The notes: generated by a model not told the origin, from the sequence alone. 64,000 nucleotides of DNA from Strongylocentrotus droebachiensis (GCA_035222895.1 JAVYIG010004953.1:62001-126000), one strand, 5' to 3'; shown: positions 11,064 through 22,790, counted from the stretch's first letter. Program-made: numbers and translations.

Positions 11064-12967
11064 CAGACCTGCCAACCTCTGGAGTTCAAAAACTGTATTC
11101 TTTAGTCCCAAAAGTTGTATTTTACTGTAAGGGGTTAGGAAATTACCCTGTGACCTGTAAAGGGCGGAGTGCTGAGACAAGCCGGCACTCTTTGCTTGGC
11201 CCTCTCACAGGTGAGTTGACCAAACTTGAACCACTTTTATGTTTAGTAAATATTAATGTTGTTATGCTAAATATGTGTTATGTACATATGTGTATTGTGT
11301 TAGAACGATTTGAGTGATTATTTTGATGTATTATATGGGTTGATATGATTATATTGGAAACAAGGATTTAATGTTAAACTGTGTGATGCTTAGCGTTATG
11401 ATTTGTTATATGCATTTACATTGTAGTACGGTACATGGTTATGTACACTAATAAGTTGAACGCGCGGTACCAAAATTGGGTGTAGTGCGTGCGCGCTAAT
11501 GTTGTGCCTGGTCCCAGGGCCAGGACCAGGGTACGCTCTAATTGATGTGATGAGTATAAGTCTTGGTTTGGGAATGAGGTCAGTAAGAACGGTAGGGAGC
11601 ATAGAAAAGAAGTGCTTATAATAGAAGTTGAGTGTTTAAAAGTATTGCATGTTGTTTGTATTTTGGTTGCTAAGCTAGGGGATATTAATTATGGCACTTC
11701 AAACAGTGATGATCGAACTTTGTCTGACTTTGTAGCCATTCGAGGGTTTCTAGCGCCCTCTATCATTGTAAACCTTATTTCTCATTTTGCAGATTTCTAT
11801 AAAAGAATATTGTTGCATGTTAAATTGAGATGGAATAATAGGAGTAAGAGCAATGTTTAGGGTTAGACCAGGAGATTATTGGAGTTTGTTTGGAAGTAAG
11901 AATAGTATGGAATATAAATATTTGAATTGGATTAGTTGATGAAAGTTGTATTTGATGCAGATATGAGGAGATTTATAGTTTCCAGGATTTATCAATGTTT
12001 CAGGTCTTGGGATATTCTGATATTTAAAAGCAGAGATATTTTGTCTTTGTTCCATTATTATGATATATATTGTTAGTTTCATTATTCATTCTTTAATATG
12101 TGCTTACTGTGAAAAGGGGGGGGGGGGACCAGGATAGCCCTATTTAAGTTTATGTTATTAGGATATTTGCATTGTCTTAATATTACAATGTACAAGTTAA
12201 AGGTATAGTTTATTGAACAAGAATTAAGTAGTGATATTGAGGTCACATGATAAGGTTATTAAACCTAGCTTGGTGTGTTGGTTTATCCAAATATGTGAAT
12301 GTATTGCTTTATATGAGGTTTATATTGACTGTTACTTCTAGTTGTTTAAGTATTTGGGTCAGGTATTTACCTGTGTTAATGTTGAGAGTTTCAGCTACAT
12401 TGTACTGTGGCAATTGGGCAAATTTACTCGTTTAATATTTGATAACATGACATGTTTTGGGGAATGCATGATCTCCATGATTATCGGCATTAGTGATATG
12501 TAATGTGTCTGTTACTGGTTACTACTAATAAAGACTCTTTGCTTGGCCCTCTCACAGGATCTGTCCGTCATTGATTTCGAGTCCTCGACCACCTCACATT
12601 ACTGACAAAAGTTGTATTCTTGAAAATAAACACGGATTGTTACGCGGATCAATGCCTCTTACAGTTTCTACCTACAGGAAGAATTGTTTTTATTGATCAT
12701 TGGGTGAATATGCATGATTTCGTCATGACTGGTGTGTTCGATGAATCAATGAACATCCCCAAATTGCCGATGTGAGATGCTTGTAGGATACTTTACAGGA
12801 CAGAATGGACATTTTGCCATTGAAAATGGCGGACGCACACACAAAGTATTAATTTAATTTTAATTTTTTTTTTTTTAAATCGTATTTTATTAAGGAAAAT
12901 CGTACTGTTGTATTTGCTTCTAAAAATCATACTAAATACGACTAAATCGTACTGGTTGGCAGGTCTG
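11064..12967 (+). mobile_element. MITE-like TIR element nested in the hAT element, interrupted by an LTR
   Basis: Termini CAGACCTGCCAACC (11064) and GGTTGGCAGGTCTG (ends 12967) are perfect 14-bp inverted repeats. AGTTATA flanks both sides (11057-11063 and 12968-12974). Without the solo LTR inside, the element would be about 430 bp, nearly the size of the related element at 39506-39925. Both also share the CGTATTTTAT(G/T)AAG phrase near the right end. Confidence 0.75.
11126..12598 (+). mobile_element. Solo LTR (1473 bp) with TTAC target duplication
   Basis: Begins TGTAAGG and ends CCTCACA, giving the TG...CA borders and imperfect short inverted ends of an LTR. TTAC occurs on both sides (11122-11125 and 12599-12602), a 4-bp duplication usual for Ty3/gypsy-type integration. 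AATAAAG at 12527-12533 fits an LTR poly(A) signal. No internal retrotransposon region is present, so this is a solo LTR left by recombination. A 25-bp direct repeat (11187-11211 and 12534-12558) lies inside it. Confidence 0.65.
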
Positions 12968-13742
12968 AGTTATATTAACTACGTTCTGTGTATTCTATTG
13001 AGAACGAAATTTGGAATTAATTTTTTTCCAAAAAGAGTGTGTTGAGAGTGTGAGACGCGAGACCCGACCTATCTTAGATCGACGGCTTACGATCTGTGTT
13101 AGATGTTAAAGTATTTTATTTATCTGTGTGCACGTTGGGGCGTATTCAAGAGCCTATAATTTCGTAAATTGGTATCTTAAACTCAATTTTAGTGCATAAT
13201 TGACAATGATATGCATTACACCAGATGTAATATTAGTGCTGGGATCTAGTACAAAGTGTCTGCTTAGTCCCACAAGTAGAAACTTTTGTGGTAGGCCATA
13301 ACTTGTTAGGTCTTCTTCACAGATGGGAGGCTGGGAGTCATTCCACAAACAAAACAAAAAAGTTCCTAAACCAATAAAAAAAGAAAAAAGAATGAGAAAA
13401 AGCAAGAAAAGGAAAGGAAAAAGGGTGAGATAATTAAGAATTAAGAAGTCATTTTCTGAATTTTATATCAAAATCTAGACTAACACAAAATTAAATTTTC
13501 GCTCGGGATTTTAAAGAAATTTTGCCACATACACCATGTTTTGCCCCTCAATTTTTTTTTGGCCCATTACGCCACTGGTCTTCTTTATTTTTTATTAAGT
13601 GCCCTCAAACTCGACCCTTTAGTTTTCTTTTTTATATGATGAGTTACGAGTCAGGGGTCAACATAGCCTTCCCCTGGCCCTTCAGCAGGTTAAAAAACTT
13701 GATTTATTAAATCAAGGTCGGCTTAGACTAGATCATAGTAGA

Positions 13743-13797
13743 TGGGGGGGGGGGGGCTGGAGGGGAGATTTTAGTTGGGGCGGGGGGGGGGGGGGAG
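13743..13797 (+). repeat. Poly-G tracts
   Basis: Two runs of 14 or more guanines separated by a short spacer, inside the hAT element. The pattern is compatible with G-quadruplex folding and prone to assembly error. Confidence 0.7.
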
Positions 13798-13917
13798 CAA
13801 GTAACACATAGACTAATTGACAATAAAAAAGGACTAAACAATACCTGTAACCTGGAATACTTTATTACACTTAGATCATTGGATGTCACAAGTACGTGAG
13901 ACCCGAATCTAGAAGAG

Positions 13918-14878
13918 ATGATGCAGATGGACATAGATACTGACAGCGGCTCTGGTGATGATGGCATCAACGTTCAGCCTCAGACGGTCGTTCCTGTCAA
14001 GAAGGCCAAGGTGACCGGGTCCAAACGGAAAGGTGCGGCCACCTACAAATCGTCATTCAAACGTGAGTGGACGAATATGTGGCCATTTATAACGCCCTCT
14101 CACGTCTCCCCCTTGATGAGCCGGTCCTACAACATGCTACCTTCGTTGACTGGCACCAGAAGATGGAAGCGTCAATTGATGATGTGCTCTTCTTCATTGA
14201 CAGGTATGTCAATATTGCCATATCAAAAATGCAGAGATGCTTGTCTTAGTCTTTAATTTTGAATCAAATCAGTCTATGATTTGAATCTTGAGATGATATT
14301 GTTACTTCAGATCTGAGATTTCATTGCAAAATAAAACAAATAAATTTTTCGGAATGTGCACATTTATCTCTCATAGTAATGCTAATAGTTAATAATAAAG
14401 AGGTGTATTTTTGTTTCATTTCTTTTTTATTTTAGGTTCCAGCATCTACTGCCCTTTAATAGTCCACGAGATCAGGACAAGGTGCAAGAAGAGTTTACAG
14501 ACTATCAGATGATGGATGAGGTGTCTGTCAGGCAGTGGAAGGAGTATTCTACAGATGCAGAAGCTGAATTTCTTAGAATTGACAAGCTCTGGGTCCACCT
14601 TTCTTCGCTGAAGAACGAGGTAACTGGGCAGCCGAGGTTCTTGAGGCTCGCACAGCTGGTGCTGTCTTCCCCACAGCAATGCTGATGCTGAGAGGGTTTT
14701 TTCGTCCATCGGTCTAAACAAGACAGAGACCAGGAATGCCCTCTACTTAGATGGAACGCTCAGCTCCATCATGACAATCAAGATGGCAGCATCGGAGCCC
14801 TGTTACAGGTTTGAACCACCAGCAGAGGTACTGAGGGTATCGCGGAGCGCAACCTCCAGTTACAACAAATCCCACTAG
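13918..14878 (+). pseudogene. hAT transposase relic, two exons, internally deleted
   Basis: Exon 1 (13918-14203) starts with an acidic leader and a basic block (KKAKVTGSKRKG) and YKSSFKREW, typical of the segment before a BED finger. It then jumps frame to C-terminal-type sequence (ATFVDWHQKMEASIDDVL), so most of the catalytic core is deleted. A GT...AG intron (14204-14435) joins IDR to FQHLLPFNSPRDQD in phase. Exon 2 (14436-14878) carries the dimerisation region: EEFTDYQMMDE, then a one-base frameshift near 14670, then SNADAERVFSSIGLNKTETRN and YRFEPPAEVLR before TAG. The SNAxAERxFS block is a hallmark of the hAT C-terminal dimerisation domain. The frameshift and deletion make it non-functional. 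Confidence 0.8.
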
Positions 14879-15437
14879 ATTAACTGGATGAGAGGAAAAA
14901 GTAAATGGCTTTGCTAATTGACACCCAGTATGGACAGACATCATAATGATCACTTGTTCTAGTATCATCTTGGGAAGCAGCAGCCCAGCCTTGCTTTAAG
15001 TTTGAGCTACCAGCAGAGAGTAAGGTCATCCTGAAGTGCAAATTATCTCAAGATTATCTGGATGAGAGGTATACTTATTTTGAAGAATGAATGACACCTA
15101 GTATGGACAGACATCATAATGATCACTTGTTCTAGTATCATCTTGGGAAGCAGCAGCCCAGCCTTGCTTTAAGTTTGAGCTACCAGCAGAGAGTAAGGTC
15201 ATCCTGAAGTGCAAATTATCTCAAGATTAACTGGATGAGAGGTATACTTATTTTGAAGAATGAATGACACCCAGTATGGACAGACATCATAATGATCACT
15301 TGTTCTAGTATCATCTTGGGAAGCAGCAGCCCAGCCTTGCTTCAAGTTTGAGCTACCAGCAGAGAGTAAGGTCATCCTGAAGTGCAAATTATCTCAAGAT
15401 TAACTGGATGAGAGGTATACTTATTTTGAAGAATGAA
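14879..15437 (+). repeat. Tandem repeat, about 174-bp period, 3.2 copies
   Basis: Units start ACACC(C/T)AGTATGG at 14921, 15094 and 15268 and are nearly identical. Each unit contains CAGCAGCCCAGCCTTGCTT and TTTGAGCTACCAGCAGAG. These align with the end of the transposase coding region just upstream (GCATCGGAGCCCTGTTAC and TTTGAACCACCAGCAGAG), and all share CTGGATGAGAGG. Confidence 0.85.
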
Positions 15438-16145
15438 AATTGTGCAGTATTGATTTATTTATTTTTAGTATTTTTTTTATATATTCATTATATATCTATT
15501 TATTAATTGTTTTATTATTTTTATATATATATCTATTTATTATTTTTAGTATGCATGTTCCTGTTGAGTGAGGATTTGTCCATTTTGTTACAGATAATCA
15601 TAGGTTGAGGTTCAACTGCTAAGCTTATAAAGACAGTTGATTTGGAATAATGCACTTACAAATGTGGAAGTGTGTATTTTTCAAGGTCAGTGTACTTCAT
15701 GAAATCAATTAACCTATTTGAATCCTGCCTTATGTATTTGTGGAATCAGGGTTAAAGTATGCACCAGATTGCACCATTTCAATTGCAAAATTGTAAAAGC
15801 TCCCTACCGTGGAAGGGGGGACACCCCCCTTCCACACCATCCCCCCTCGGTCGCTTCGCTCCCTCGCAATGTCTCACTCCAAACTCTTTCCAAAGGTTGG
15901 CAACCCTGTAAATTGTTATTTTCAAAAACGAAATGATAAACTGTCATAAATACTAAATTTCCTCAAACATTATAAAACAGTATACAATTATTTGCAGAAG
16001 AAGGACTGTCATTGTAAGCAGATTGCTTGATAATATGACAGCCCCAGACAAATCTCATGAAATAGATTAACACATTTATCACAGTAAGCAGAAATGGATA
16101 GGTAATAGATAGAAAATGGATAGAAAATACAAATTTTGATAATGG

Positions 16146-16290
16146 TGATATTGACAATGCAGATGAGGATGATGATGATGATTATGGTGATGATGATGAT
16201 GATGAAGATGGTGATGATGATGATGATGATGATAATGATGAAGATGGTGATGATGATGATGATTATGATGATGATGATGACAATAAATTG
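16146..16290 (+). repeat. GAT microsatellite
   Basis: (GAT)n with interspersions of GGT and AAT, about 145 bp. Confidence 0.9.
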
Positions 16291-16424
16291 CAGTTAGAGC
16301 ATTGGGACCAATACTACAAAGTGGCTGGTGATAGATCTATATCGTCGTCGCTTTTACGAACTGGCAAAATATTGACTTGGTTGTCGCAAGACGAGTAAGT
16401 GTAAGTATAGTGTCTCATGAGTTG

Positions 16425-16690
16425 ACAAGGAATAAAATATTCTGTATGTTCAAAAAAGAATATCCAGTAGGTGGTTCCTATTCACTTTACAAGAAAGTGA
16501 TGCATGAGAAAAACATCAAAATCCACAGGCCCAAGAAAGACAAATGTGTTCAGTGTGAAACCTACCAGAAAAGCAATGCACAAGAAAAGACCAAACACCA
16601 TGAAGCCCACACTAGACACAGAATGGAAATTGCTAAGGTCAGGTCATTGAAACAAGAAAGCAAAGAACATGCATGCTCTTACTGACCAAT
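16425..16690 (+). pseudogene. Family-B transposase-like fragment, copy 2
   Basis: One open stretch carries YSLYKKVMHEKNIKIHRPKKDKC, VQCETYQ and KVRSLKQES. These match the segment of family B that precedes FDLQQVIYLP in copy 1. The downstream catalytic part is absent, and the next 300 bp contain no continuation. Confidence 0.6.
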
Positions 16691-17940
16691 CACTGTAAAA
16701 TGCAAATGCCATGCTCACCACATGCTAAGACAGGAGTGAATAAGAAAATGAAAATATATTAAAACCCCAAGATATCACCTTCAATATCTTGCATTAATCT
16801 TTCTTTTTGTTTCATTAAAGCTTTGAGTAGATTTCATTCATTTATTGCTATTTGACTTAATGCAGATATCTGAAATGGAGTTCAAGGTTGTCAGCCATAT
16901 AGCCAAGCTGGCTTGGAGTACCACGTTGACACCCAAGTGGGATGCTGCACATGCCATGCAGGCAGGACCAGGTGGGCCTTGTAAACCATCAGGCTGCTGT
17001 TGTTAAGCACCACTGTGCCACATTCATGAACTTTGTACCCCTGCCGATCGAAGTTGCCACCAAAATCCTGTTACAGAATTGCTACAGGCATACACCATAC
17101 ATAAGTTGTTACTAATAGTACAAATTATAGATGTAAACTTTTTAATTGAATTCATAAAAAGAAAAAACTGCAGCTGTTTTCCATTGATTATTAGTTTATT
17201 TGCTTCTGATATGCCATACTTTTGCAGCAAACCCTGTGGAATGGTTGTGTATGTGATGACCAACTGATTAAGTGGGGTCATATCACACCACCTCAACATT
17301 TACGGCCCACAAGCTAGACATGTACAAAAAGTTCCATGAGACTGACATCCACAAGTCATACAGAGCATATGAGCTTGATGCTAAATAAAACGTACAAGCT
17401 TTGAGATCGGCACTATGTAATTATGCTCAACATCGAGCTAGGCACTGTGTCAATTAGGCCCACAAAGTGGAGGCCTTTTCCCACTGTCAAGTTCGTGGAC
17501 TTGCGAGTTATGACTCGTTCATGGGTAATAACTTGATGCTTGAGGTGTAGGACTCATTGGCCTTACTATATGGGACAGGTTGGCTGTAGGACTCCAGGAA
17601 TTTTGTGTTTTCTGGTGAATTACTTCAATAAACTGTAAAGTTATTAATTTGTTTCCTTTGGGAACATATTCAAAGCTTTTCTGTCCATTTTTGAGAACTT
17701 ATCTAAGATTTTATTATGGCCTCGGCCCCTCCGAAACCCACAGAGTTAGCGAGGAGAGGCAAGGACCCTGATCGGGAACATCTGGGACTGATTCGTACCA
17801 TGGGTCCAAGTACCACGTGACTGCCACACACGTACACTCGCCTTATGAACCCAAGACTTCCGCGGGAGATGAGAAGAGAATGACTTGGAAATCGAGTTCA
17901 AGAAAAAGATCCAAGGAAATATCACTGCCTGCCACGGTGT
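16691..17940. other. No gene recognised
   Basis: Short open frames only. A few stretches near 16870-16970 and 17280-17390 look once-coding but match nothing I know. Confidence 0.3.
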
Positions 17941-18007
17941 ATTGATTCACATTATTGCAGGGCAAATACAAGGTGCTGTTACTTGTCGGCAGATCTGACC
18001 ATGCAAG

Positions 18008-18960
18008 AACAGAATGTTTCCAAAGTATGACAAGGAGAACCCTGGTCTTGCTTCATACTTTCTGTACATTAGAGTCATGAGAGAAAACAAGCTCAAAATC
18101 CAAAGGCCAAAGAATGATAAGTTTGGAATTTGCGAAACACATCGCAATTCGTCCGAAGAACAGAAATGTCAAATGAACACAAAATATCAAAAACATAGAA
18201 TGGAGGTTGTTGCAGTGAGAGCTAGCTGCCCAAAGGTCTAAGTAAACAGCAAGCACTCGTTGATGAAAAACGTAGTGCTGCTGTATTTGGCCTGCAGCAA
18301 AATATCTATCAATCTCCGTAAGTCCAGACGAGGAGAGATTTTCTATAAACGTAGGCTGGCTTGCTGAAATTTCACAATATATAACTTAGTTTCTCACGAA
18401 GGCTATTGCTATCTCTCCAATGAAACTTTCACCAGACGTGGTGCATGTGAGGTGTCAACTTACCTCCTTGAGCACTTGAATAAGAGTGAAAGTAAAGGAA
18501 AAGAATGTGTAGACCTGTTTTCTGATGGCTGTATTAATTCGATCTTGCCAGCTATATTTCATGGGTTTCTTTCTAAGTCGTGCAATGTGAAAAAAATCAC
18601 TCTGCATTTCTTTGAGACAAACCATGGGCAAAAGGAAGAGGATAGTATGCATTCTGTAATAGAACAAAATGAATCATGCAAGGGAGAGATCTTTCACCTG
18701 TGTGAACTGTACACTCTAATCAAAGATGCTTGACATAAGCCCAGACCGTATGTCGAAAAACATGTCCGAAGAAATGAAATTCTGGATTGGAAAACACATG
18801 GACAAGAGTTAGGTACCAGTAGTTTGAAGTGTAGGATCTCAGATGATGGGGTGAGGTTGATTGGACCACTTTCAAGCAGGTTCAATTGGAAAAAGAAATG
18901 CCTGCAGAGATCATCAAATTCAAAACTTCACACTGTGACAATGCTTTCAGATCTCTTAAC
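18008..18960 (+). pseudogene. Family-B transposase-like relic, copy 3, core motif deleted
   Basis: Fragments in order: a KENPGLASYFLYIRVM block with IQRPKNDKFGICE (18014-18240), FGLQQNIYQSP (about 18280-18320), YKRRLA (18345), a CYLSNETFTRRGACEVSTYL block (18405-18470), LFSDGCI followed directly by NS (18517-18543), and FETNHGQKEEDSMHSVIEQ (18610-18670). Compared with copy 1, the GQNK residues of SDGCIGQNKNS are missing, an in-frame loss of about 12 bp at the presumed active-site loop. Several stops and frameshifts occur elsewhere. Confidence 0.6.
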
Positions 18961-19739
18961 CTAAGAAATTTCCAAGCATTGCGCTCTTCTCAAAGTACAC
19001 AGGTTCTTACCCCACAGCTGCCATCGTCCCTCGTTCTACTCCTCTAGACCAAAAATTCTAGCAGGGAAATATCATGACTTAAGGAGTCTCTGCAGGAGGG
19101 AATACCCAATTATTTCCCAGCAAGATTTAGTTGATATCTACGAAAATCTTCCACATAAATAGCTTTATCATCTAAATTCAGCTTTCAAGTATAACAATTA
19201 GGTGTTTTTTCCTTCTTTATTCAAAATCCTCTTGTGTGTGTAATTAATTGCATCTCAACAATGGAACATTTGATCATTTGGTTTCACTAGAGTCTTTTAC
19301 CTGACATGATTAGACCAATTCATACATTTTGAAATTTATCCATTTATATATGTTCACTATACTGAGGGAAGGCCTTTATCTGACATTTTTTTGATAGCAT
19401 TAACGTTTATCGATTTAATAGGAAGGCAGAAGATTTTCTTGATTACTGCGTGATGAAGAACACTGGATTCGGATGAGCATGTGGAAGTCTTATTCTATTT
19501 CCTCTTACTTTCAACACAGATTGCAGGTTTGTTCCTTACTGATAATTAGATAAGTTACTATCATGCAGCTTTATATAGATCACTGCTTGGCTGCTACCGA
19601 GGATTTCTATATAGGCACATGCAGTCTATGACAGCATGGATATTGGCATTATGACCGTGAACACATTTCTATTTCGTGACTTCAGGTATTCGATCATGAA
19701 GAGGACCACAGGAAGAAACATGATATTTAATACTAGAAA

Positions 19740-20205
19740 TCTAATTTGTGATGAGGACGAATTAGGTGGTCGTCTTCAATTCTTATGATCATGCTCATCT
19801 TCAATTCAATGATCCAATATAATGATGTTAATGTGAAATGATGTATTAAGATATGAATTGATGAATGAAGTACTGATGAATGAACTGATGAACTGATAGA
19901 TTGAACTGTGACCTGAACTGAAGTGATAACTGAACTGATGAACAAAATATTGAGAAATGATTATGATCAAAATCATGATCATAATGAAATTTAATGAAAT
20001 AAGAAATGATGTAAATATGAAACAAAGTATTGGGATATTAACTCCTTGATGATAATGATGATGAATGAATGATGATGATCGATGATCATAATGATAATGA
20101 TCATGATCATGATAATGTTGATGATAATGGCGATCGATGATGATGAAAATGATGATGCTGATGATAATGATGATCATGGTGGCGATAATGATAATTTTCA
20201 CCATC
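19740..20205. repeat. TGAT/GATC-rich low-complexity tract
   Basis: Long run of TGATGATAATGATCATGATC-like sequence. The minus-strand open frames are repetitive Ile/His/Tyr artefacts. Confidence 0.8.
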
Positions 20206-20557
20206 ATGAAGCATTATGTGTATTTGATATGTTTGCATTATGATGTTTAGTTTTGAAAATATGGTTTATCTTGTGATGTGAGATAATGGCGTTAGATTGA
20301 TCAGATTTGATGATAAATATTTACTTCAATTTTGATCCTTTTACTTTGCCTAATTTGTTTGGATGATTACACTCAACTTTTAGATTTGTTTGAAATGTTG
20401 GTAATTATTTTTGTTTGAATTTTTTTTTTTTTTTTTGTTACATTTGTTGTTGTATTATTGTTTCTGTATTTTTAATAGTATTGGAATATTATACTTGTTT
20501 GAAATTTGAAATATTTTGTGTTTTTTATCTATCATATATATTTTTATGTATTATGGC

Positions 20558-20700
20558 AGATTATGAAGAAGTGTGGAGAAGTTGCTGTTGATGAAAAAGC
20601 CATTGAGAGGTACACTAATCCAGAGGTTGTTCCATTTTCTGAGATAAGAAAAGCCCAAAGAAACGTCGGGTGTCAGTTTCAGGAGTTGTTAAAGAAGTAA
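20558..20700 (+). CDS. Candidate exon, unknown protein
   Basis: TTATGGCAG precedes an open stretch with KCGEVAVDEKAIERY and SEIRKAQRNVG, ending KK-TAA; AAG|TAAG could alternatively be a weak donor. Not recognised, and no matching neighbour was found. Confidence 0.25.
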
Positions 20701-20844
20701 GTATGAATATTTAAACAGTATATTATGTAAATTGGCTTTATTTTGAGTTCATTGTTTGTGTTTTATTTAATGGAATTTGATTTATGAAGTTTGTGCAAGT
20801 GTAAATGTAAATTTTAGTATTACTATGTTTGAAAGAATGCTAGA

Positions 20845-21438
20845 AACAGGAAATTGAAAATCGAAGATCAGGTGTTGATCTTGCTTCCCACTGATCAGAT
20901 AAAGTTGTTGCTGAAAAGGAAGGGTCCATCCCCTATGGTTGGTGTGAAGTATGACTATGACTACATTGTCAGTGGTGTTCTTAAGACATATCACATTAAT
21001 CTTCTTAACAAATAATTTCCCAGGCAGGAGGTTAACTTGTCAGTGGCTGGCTGCTTTGATTTTTGTACAGAGAGTAGGAAAGTGTGTCAGGATTCTGCGG
21101 AAGATGTCGAGGATCAGTTGTTTGTATTGAAGGTAAATGCATCTGACAGGGGTGTGGGTGCTGGGCTTATGCAGTAGCATTCAGGGGAAGAATTCCTGAT
21201 TGCGTATGTGAGTAAGAAGTTATTACCACGGGAAGAAAATTACACAACAATAGAGAAAAAGTGCTTAGCAATAGTACAAGCAATCAAAAAGTTCAAATCT
21301 TTGGTCTATATTCAAGCGAAGAGGTTTGGCAATAAGAGAATCATGAGATGGAACATGATGCTCCAAGATTACAAGTTTAGGCTTGTATCGGTGAAGGTTC
21401 AGTATAATGATACAGCAGATTATATGAGCAGAATGTAA
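20845..21438 (+). pseudogene. Ty3/gypsy relic: integrase C-terminus followed by RNase H
   Basis: First part (20845-21016): VLILLPTDQIKLLLKRKGPSP and KTYHINLLNK, the GPY/F-like region that ends the integrase of a subgroup of Ty3/gypsy polyproteins. Second part (about 21115-21438): NASDRGVGAGLM, YVSKKLLPREENY, IEKKCLAIVQAIKKF and DTADYMSRM, the RNase H domain. An internal stop lies at about 21176 and part of the RNase H centre is missing. The reverse transcriptase that should lie between is deleted. Integrase upstream of RT/RNase H is the unusual Gmr1-like order. Confidence 0.65.
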
Positions 21439-22030
21439 AATGCACTACTCATGGATTTCTTTTGTCTGTCTACCATTGTAAATTATTGGATGTGTATTAC
21501 AGTTTAACATATTTTGTTAATGTCATTTGTTGAATAAATTGCATTTACCAGGATTATGCTGGGTACATGAAGGCACCACCAGGAGTAGATGAACTAATTA
21601 GATTTTGGGCAAGATCCACCCAAGGTCAAAGATCAAAGGTAGGCTGTAGTACTAATGGGCTGTAACTCTGAGGGTTATAGGAAGGGTCTATCGAGTATCA
21701 TGTGATGTCAGAGGCATACCCTTCAACTGCCCACAATCGAATTAATCTAGTTATATCTTGAATTTGTAAAATAGATGCCTATCTTTTTAGTAGTAAATTG
21801 GTCATTTTTTAATTAAACTTTTTGGAGTTTGATGAACTTTTTTTTTTTAATGTGTAAACTAACTCTTCTCTCTTCAATTGGGTTATATCAATTTGAAGTG
21901 TGCAAATTTTGTTTATTCAAAAGTTATTGAATTTGACTGTTTTGATACCAAAAAAATAATAACATTTGTAATGTGTTTAGGTTTTTATCAATGGAAATTG
22001 TTAGTTTCATTTCATACAGCACTCCTGTGC
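21439..22030. other. AT-rich spacer, no gene
   Basis: No coding signal. Confidence 0.4.
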
Positions 22031-22087
22031 GTGTCAGCTTGACAAACGGGACAACCATCAAGGTCTCTGGGGAGTTAGTACTGGACT

Positions 22088-22790
22088 TTGCAGAATTCCT
22101 TGGTCAGACAATCCAATACAAAGTTGGCACCGACTTATGATATGATAAGATACAGGCCAGGGAAGGAGATGTATCTGGCAGACACCCTAAGCAGGGCATA
22201 TATTCAGACTGGCAAGACTGATAAGACCATGAGAGAGCTAGAGACTGTAAACCTAGCAATTATGGCACATCTCAGTATCAAAACCTCTGCTTATTGACAA
22301 CAGGGATGCAATGCAGAAAGACTATGCAGAGGTTGCAAGAGATGATCAAACGAGGAACCAGAGAATAAGAAGGATGTGGACCCAGAGCTTATCTCATATA
22401 TCCATGTGAGAGACGAGATCAGTATCGGAGATGATCTCATATTCAGAGGAGAGAGAGTGATCATTCCTAAAGCCAGGAGACGAGACATGATTGCACAAAT
22501 TCACCATTCCTACATCGGTGTAAGTGCATGGCTGTCTGAGAAGGGCAAGGGAATGTCTGTACTGGCCTGGAATGAGTGTAGCAATCAGAGACTTAATTTG
22601 TACAGAAATGTGACATCTGCCAAGCTCAAGAGAGAGAACAACCTAGGGAAACACTGCAGTCCCATGACATTTAAGAGAGGCCGGCCATGGGCAAAGGTTG
22701 GTACAGTCTTGTTTAACCTGAACGGACGGAATGACCTGATTACAGTGGACTATTTCTCAGGATATTGAGAAATAGACAACACAGATCATG
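22088..22790 (+). pseudogene. Ty3/gypsy relic: RNase H end and integrase N-terminus
   Basis: IRYRPGKEMYLADTLSRAY is the RNase H terminus of a gypsy-type polyprotein. In the same frame, after internal stops (about 22295-22360), come VRDEISIGDDLIFRGERVIIP, IHHSYIGV and RPWAKVGT followed by LITVDYFSGY, which correspond to the spacer, the degraded His/Cys zinc region and the first Asp of the integrase core. Zinc-ligand residues are largely lost. The order (RNase H, then integrase) is the ordinary Ty3/gypsy order, so this is a different subgroup from the relic at 20845. Confidence 0.7.

Larger units (their letters stand above)
10453..15908 (+). mobile_element. hAT-type DNA transposon with 6-bp target duplication, nested
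   Basis: The left terminus CAGGGCTGCCAAC starts at 10453 and the right terminus GTTGGCAACCCTG ends at 15908; they are inverted repeats of about 13 bp with one mismatch. TAAATT directly flanks both sides (10447-10452 and 15909-15914), a perfect 6-bp target duplication. CAGRG-type ends are typical of hAT elements. The interior holds a decayed hAT transposase on the + strand (13918-14878), which supports the assignment. Other contents are a nested TIR element, a tandem array grown from the transposase 3' end, and a subterminal GC-rich block with a GGGACACCCCCC motif (about 15818-15870). Confidence 0.75.

Noticed and set aside
13040-13075. GTTGAGAGTGTGAGACGCGAG as the right end of the element starting at 10453
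   Set aside because: It lacks the terminal GGCAACCCTG and a matching TAAATT; the end at 15908 has both.
19806-20207. Ile/His-rich minus-strand frame
   Set aside because: Translation of a GAT/ATC microsatellite.
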